DNA of 8,012 bases from NCBI GenBank assembly GCA_013362195.1, contig JABFWM010000354.1, forward strand, positions 1 to 8,012, written 5' to 3'. The stretch is from Acidobacteriota bacterium (GTDB lineage: Bacteria; Acidobacteriota; Vicinamibacteria; Vicinamibacterales; 2-12-FULL-66-21). Position numbers and translations under genes: made by a program. The notes under the pieces were generated by a model that was not told where the DNA came from, made no database searches, and saw nothing but the letters and a program-made list of their open reading frames with translations. Positions 5,133 to 8,012 of this stretch are shown one piece after another; the first letter of the stretch is position 1, and every line of letters starts with the position of its first letter.

Positions 5133-8012
5133 GTGAGGACGATTCGCTGCGCGGCCGCTATCGTCGGGCTCGTCGCGATCGTCGCGATCGGGCGCGCGCC
5201 GGCTGCTGCGCCAGCAACCGCGGCAGTGCGCGCGTGGAGCGACGTCATCGAGATCCCGACCTACGCGGAAGACGCCGCGAACCCGAATCCGCCCTTCGAC
5301 CTGTTCACCGTCGGCCGCTTCAACTATCCGTATCCGCTGCGGGATGCCCTGACCGATCGGCGCGAACGGGTGCGGTGGCGCAGCCTGCACCTCGAGAACG
5401 AGTACCTGCGGCTCACCGTGCTGCCGGATCTCGGCGGACACATCTACAGCTGCCTCGACAAGCGCACCGGACGCGAGATGTTCTACGCGAACACCGCGAT
5501 CAAGAAAGCGCTCATCGGCTATCGCGGCGCGTGGGCGGCGTTCGGCGTCGAGTTCAACTTCCCCGTCTCGCACAACTGGGCATCGATGTCGCCCGTCGAT
5601 TTCGCCGTCGCGGAACGGCCCGACGGCAGCGGATCGATCTCGGTCGGCAACACGGATCGCGTGTACGGCTCGCGGTGGCGCGTGGAACTGCGCCTGCAGC
5701 CGGGACGCTCGGTGCTCGATCAGCACGTCGAGCTGTTCAACCAGACGGACGTGCGGCATCGCTATTACTGGTGGAGCAACGGCGCCGTGCAGGTGTGGGA
5801 CGACTCGCGGCTGATCTATCCCACCGAGCTCATGGCGACGCACGGCTTCACCGCGGTCGAGCCCTGGCCAGTCGATCGACAGGGGCGCGATCTCAGCGTG
5901 ATTCGCAACGAAGTCGACGGTCCGGTGTCGCTGTTCACGTATCGCACGCGCGAACCGTTCGTCGGGGTCTACCATCCGAGGACGAACAGCGGGACGGTGC
6001 ACGTGGCCGATCCGGCGGAACTGCCCGTGCACAAGTTCTGGTCGTGGGGACACGATCGCGACGCGGCGGCGTGGCGCACCGCCTTGTCGGACGACGACAG
6101 CGCGTATGTCGAGCTGCAGGCCGGACTCTTTCGCAACCAGGAAACCTACGCGTTCCTCGAACCGCAGGAGGCGGTGAGGTTCACCGAGCACTGGCTGCCG
6201 GTGCGGGATCTCGGCGGCATCACGCGCGCGAACGTCGACGGGGTGATGTTCCTGGAACGCAGCACGCCCACGCACGTCAAGATCGCGCTGGACGTCACCC
6301 GCGCGTTCGAGAACGCGCGCATCCGCATCCGTCAGGGGACAACGGCGGCGTCTGACTCGCGCGTCACCTTATCGCCACGAGCGGTGTGGCGCACGGAGCT
6401 CGACGTCACTGAGGCCCCCGTGACCTTCGAGCTGACTGACGCGTCCGAACGGCCGATTCTGACGCACACCGAAAACACGTACGATCTGACGCCGGCGTCG
6501 GAAGAACGGCTCGGGCCGCGAGCCGCCGAAGTTCCGAGCGATGACGACGCCAGAGCGGCGGACGCGATCGCCGGCCGCGGATCGATCGACGAGCTCGAAG
6601 GGCGGCGGCTCACGGCGCTCTCGACGTATCGCCGCGGTCTCGCGGACCATCCGCACAGCCTGACGTTGCTGAAAGCGGCGGGACGGCTTGCCTTCGCGCT
6701 CGGCTGGAGCGACGCGTCGGGCGCGGCCGGCGCCGCCGCGCGGTCGTGGCTCGAGCAGGCATCGGCGCGCAACACCACCGACTTCGAAACGCGCTACTAC
6801 CTCGGCCTCGCGCTGGCGGCCGTCGGCCGCGGCCGCGACGCGCGCGTCCACTTCGAAGCCGCAGAGCGCTTCCGCGCGACGCGCGTGCCGGCGCTCCTGC
6901 ATCTCGCGAAGCTGTCGGCGAGCGAGCAGGACCTTCCGTCCGCGCTGCGGGCGCTGAAGGCCATTTCCGCCGACTCGCCCCGCCACGCGCTCGCGTGCAC
7001 GCTCGAAGTCATGACCCTGCGCGGCCTGCGCCAGGAGACGGACGCGCGGGAACGGGCCCGCGACTGCGAGGCACTCGACCCGACGAGCACGCTGCTGCGG
7101 CACGAACGCGTGCTGCTCGGCGACGCGGAGGCGGCGCTCTGGGAGCATCTTGGCGCCGATGCCGAACGGGTGCTCGATCTCGTCGAGCACTATCTGTCCA
7201 TGGGCGCGTACCAGGACGCCCTCGCTCTGCTCGATCGCGAGTATCCGGCGGTCGAGTATCCCGCGCGCGAACCCGGAGCGGTGGCGCCGGGCGATTCACC
7301 GCTGATCGCGTACTACCGCGGCTTCGTCCGCGAACGTCTCGGCGGCAATCCGCGGGCGGACGACGACGTCGCTCGCGCCAGGTCGACGCGGTACACGTTT
7401 CCCAGCCGTCACTCCTCGTACGCGGTGCTGCGAAGCGCGCTGCGCGCGAACCCCGAGGACACGACCGCGCGGTTCCTGCTCGGGTCGCTCTACGCGTCGA
7501 GCGGCCTCGCGGAAGAAGCGATCGCGGAATGGCAGCGTGTCCGGCAGCGGCATGCGGCCATTCCCACGCTGCACCGGAACCTCGGCCTCGCGCTGCTGCA
7601 TACGACCGATCGGGTCGACGAGGCGCGCGCCGTGCTCGAGGAAGGACTGGCCGCGGATCCGGACAACGTGGAGGTGTATGCGGCGCTCGATGGCGTGTTG
7701 AGCGCCGCGCGTGCGCCGGCGGCGGAACGCGTGACGGCGCTGCGGCGCTATCCGCGCGCCGGGCAGATGCCGGCGCCGATCGTGTATCGGCTCGCGCTCG
7801 CCCAGGCCGAGAGCGGCGACGCGGCCGCCGCGGCCGCTCTCTTCGAGGACCGCTTCTTCCCCAATGAAGAAGGCGGCACGTCGGTGCGCGCCGTCTACGC
7901 GCAGGTCCGTCTCGTGTCGGCACGTCGCGCCGCCAGCGCCGGACGCTGTGCGAGCGCTGGCGCGATCCTCGACGCCTTGCCGCGGGAACAACCGAACCTG
8001 CCGTTTACCGCC
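5133..8012 (+). CDS. Exported DUF5107 domain protein with C-terminal TPR repeats, 3'-truncated by window edge
   Basis: Continuous frame of 960 codons with no stop before the window ends. GTG start with a good ribosome binding site. Residues 1-30 are a signal peptide (MRTIRCAAAIVGLVAIVAIG, then Ala/Pro-rich; no lipobox). Residues ~35-330 match what I know of DUF5107, a domain related to galactose-mutarotase-like sugar-binding folds. Diagnostic stretches are YPYPLRD after FNY, LPDLGGHIYS (97-106), RGAWAAFGVEFNFPVSHNW (131-149), RYYWWSNGAVQ (210-220), and FWSWGHD around 302-308. A beta-rich linker follows to ~460. From there to the edge the protein is alpha-helical with TPR-type motifs, clearest at 550-582 (YYLGLALAAVGRGRDARVHF) and 774-852 (ARFLLGSLYASSGLAEEAI, then LHRNLGLALL). 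Family members are usually around 1,000-1,200 residues, so 50-200 may be missing. Function is not established. A role in binding or processing carbohydrate in the periplasm is inferred from the fold and from the upstream sugar-type dehydrogenase. Confidence 0.87.
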   Translation, partial: MRTIRCAAAIVGLVAIVAIGRAPAAAPATAAVRAWSDVIEIPTYAEDAANPNPPFDLFTVGRFNYPYPLRDALTDRRERVRWRSLHLENEYLRLTVLPDLGGHIYSCLDKRTGREMFYANTAIKKALIGYRGAWAAFGVEFNFPVSHNWASMSPVDFAVAERPDGSGSISVGNTDRVYGSRWRVELRLQPGRSVLDQHVELFNQTDVRHRYYWWSNGAVQVWDDSRLIYPTELMATHGFTAVEPWPVDRQGRDLSVIRNEVDGPVSLFTYRTREPFVGVYHPRTNSGTVHVADPAELPVHKFWSWGHDRDAAAWRTALSDDDSAYVELQAGLFRNQETYAFLEPQEAVRFTEHWLPVRDLGGITRANVDGVMFLERSTPTHVKIALDVTRAFENARIRIRQGTTAASDSRVTLSPRAVWRTELDVTEAPVTFELTDASERPILTHTENTYDLTPASEERLGPRAAEVPSDDDARAADAIAGRGSIDELEGRRLTALSTYRRGLADHPHSLTLLKAAGRLAFALGWSDASGAAGAAARSWLEQASARNTTDFETRYYLGLALAAVGRGRDARVHFEAAERFRATRVPALLHLAKLSASEQDLPSALRALKAISADSPRHALACTLEVMTLRGLRQETDARERARDCEALDPTSTLLRHERVLLGDAEAALWEHLGADAERVLDLVEHYLSMGAYQDALALLDREYPAVEYPAREPGAVAPGDSPLIAYYRGFVRERLGGNPRADDDVARARSTRYTFPSRHSSYAVLRSALRANPEDTTARFLLGSLYASSGLAEEAIAEWQRVRQRHAAIPTLHRNLGLALLHTTDRVDEARAVLEEGLAADPDNVEVYAALDGVLSAARAPAAERVTALRRYPRAGQMPAPIVYRLALAQAESGDAAAAAALFEDRFFPNEEGGTSVRAVYAQVRLVSARRAASAGRCASAGAILDALPREQPNLPFTA

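Noticed and set aside
5166..5190. Tandem GTCGCGATC units in the DUF5107 signal peptide region
   Set aside because: They encode a repeated Val-Ala-Ile in a hydrophobic helix. This is expected codon reuse and not a functional repeat.
3620..5248. Long minus-strand open frame (542 codons) opposite the PQQ dehydrogenase
   Set aside because: It is Arg/His/Pro-rich with no recognisable domain, and it lies antisense to a well-supported quinoprotein. It is an artefact of high GC.
4935..6275. Minus-strand open frame (446 codons) spanning the dehydrogenase/DUF5107 junction
   Set aside because: It crosses two real genes on the other strand and shows no family features. It is a composition shadow.
5234..7867. 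Two plus-strand frames of 373 codons (5234-6355 and 6746-7867) inside the DUF5107-TPR gene
   Set aside because: Both are Arg-rich alternate frames. The frame from GTG 5133 is continuous to the window end with conserved DUF5107 and TPR motifs.
1..8012. CRISPR arrays, tRNA/rRNA genes, insertion sequences, phage genes
   Set aside because: No regularly spaced direct repeats, no structured-RNA signatures and no transposase or integrase motifs were seen on either strand.

Overview
The window is a GC-rich bacterial chromosomal segment, strongly biased to G/C at third codon positions. It holds five protein-coding genes, two of them cut by the window edges. The mix is a sugar-type SDR, a Gfo/Idh/MocA oxidoreductase, an exported amidohydrolase, an exported PQQ glucose-dehydrogenase-like protein and an exported DUF5107-TPR protein. 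Together with palindromic tetraloop repeats between genes, this resembles soil Acidobacteriota (Vicinamibacteria-like). That placement is inference from gene content only; there is no rRNA or other phylogenetic marker here.

Layout: (1) 2-610, plus strand, 3' part of a short-chain dehydrogenase. (2) 611-719, a gap holding a 6-8-6 dyad that could be an operator. (3) 720-1763, plus strand, a complete Gfo/Idh/MocA NAD(P)-dependent oxidoreductase. (4) 1764-1857, a gap between convergent genes packed with hairpins. (5) 1858-3165, minus strand, an exported metal-dependent amidohydrolase. (6) From about 3164 to 5131, plus strand, an exported PQQ-type beta-propeller dehydrogenase. It is divergent from the amidohydrolase, and the two start codons practically touch. 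Its last ~35 codons run through a palindromic element. (7) 5133 to the window end, plus strand, a large exported DUF5107 plus TPR protein. It starts one base after the dehydrogenase stop and is open at the right edge (960 codons seen).

How they may work together (inference): the SDR and Gfo/Idh/MocA enzyme are a typical cytoplasmic pair for oxidising or epimerising sugars, inositols or sugar acids. The PQQ dehydrogenase and DUF5107 protein form a tightly coupled two-gene unit of envelope proteins. The first probably oxidises an aldose, and the second has a predicted carbohydrate-handling N-terminal domain and a TPR scaffold. The amidohydrolase is also exported but lies on the opposite strand. 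No tRNA, rRNA, CRISPR array, insertion sequence or phage gene is visible. No stretch over 300 bases lacks a gene. The most notable points are the repeat-derived tail of the PQQ dehydrogenase, the touching divergent starts, the His replacing the usual Asp in the amidohydrolase, and the coupling of a poorly characterised DUF5107-TPR protein to a quinoprotein.
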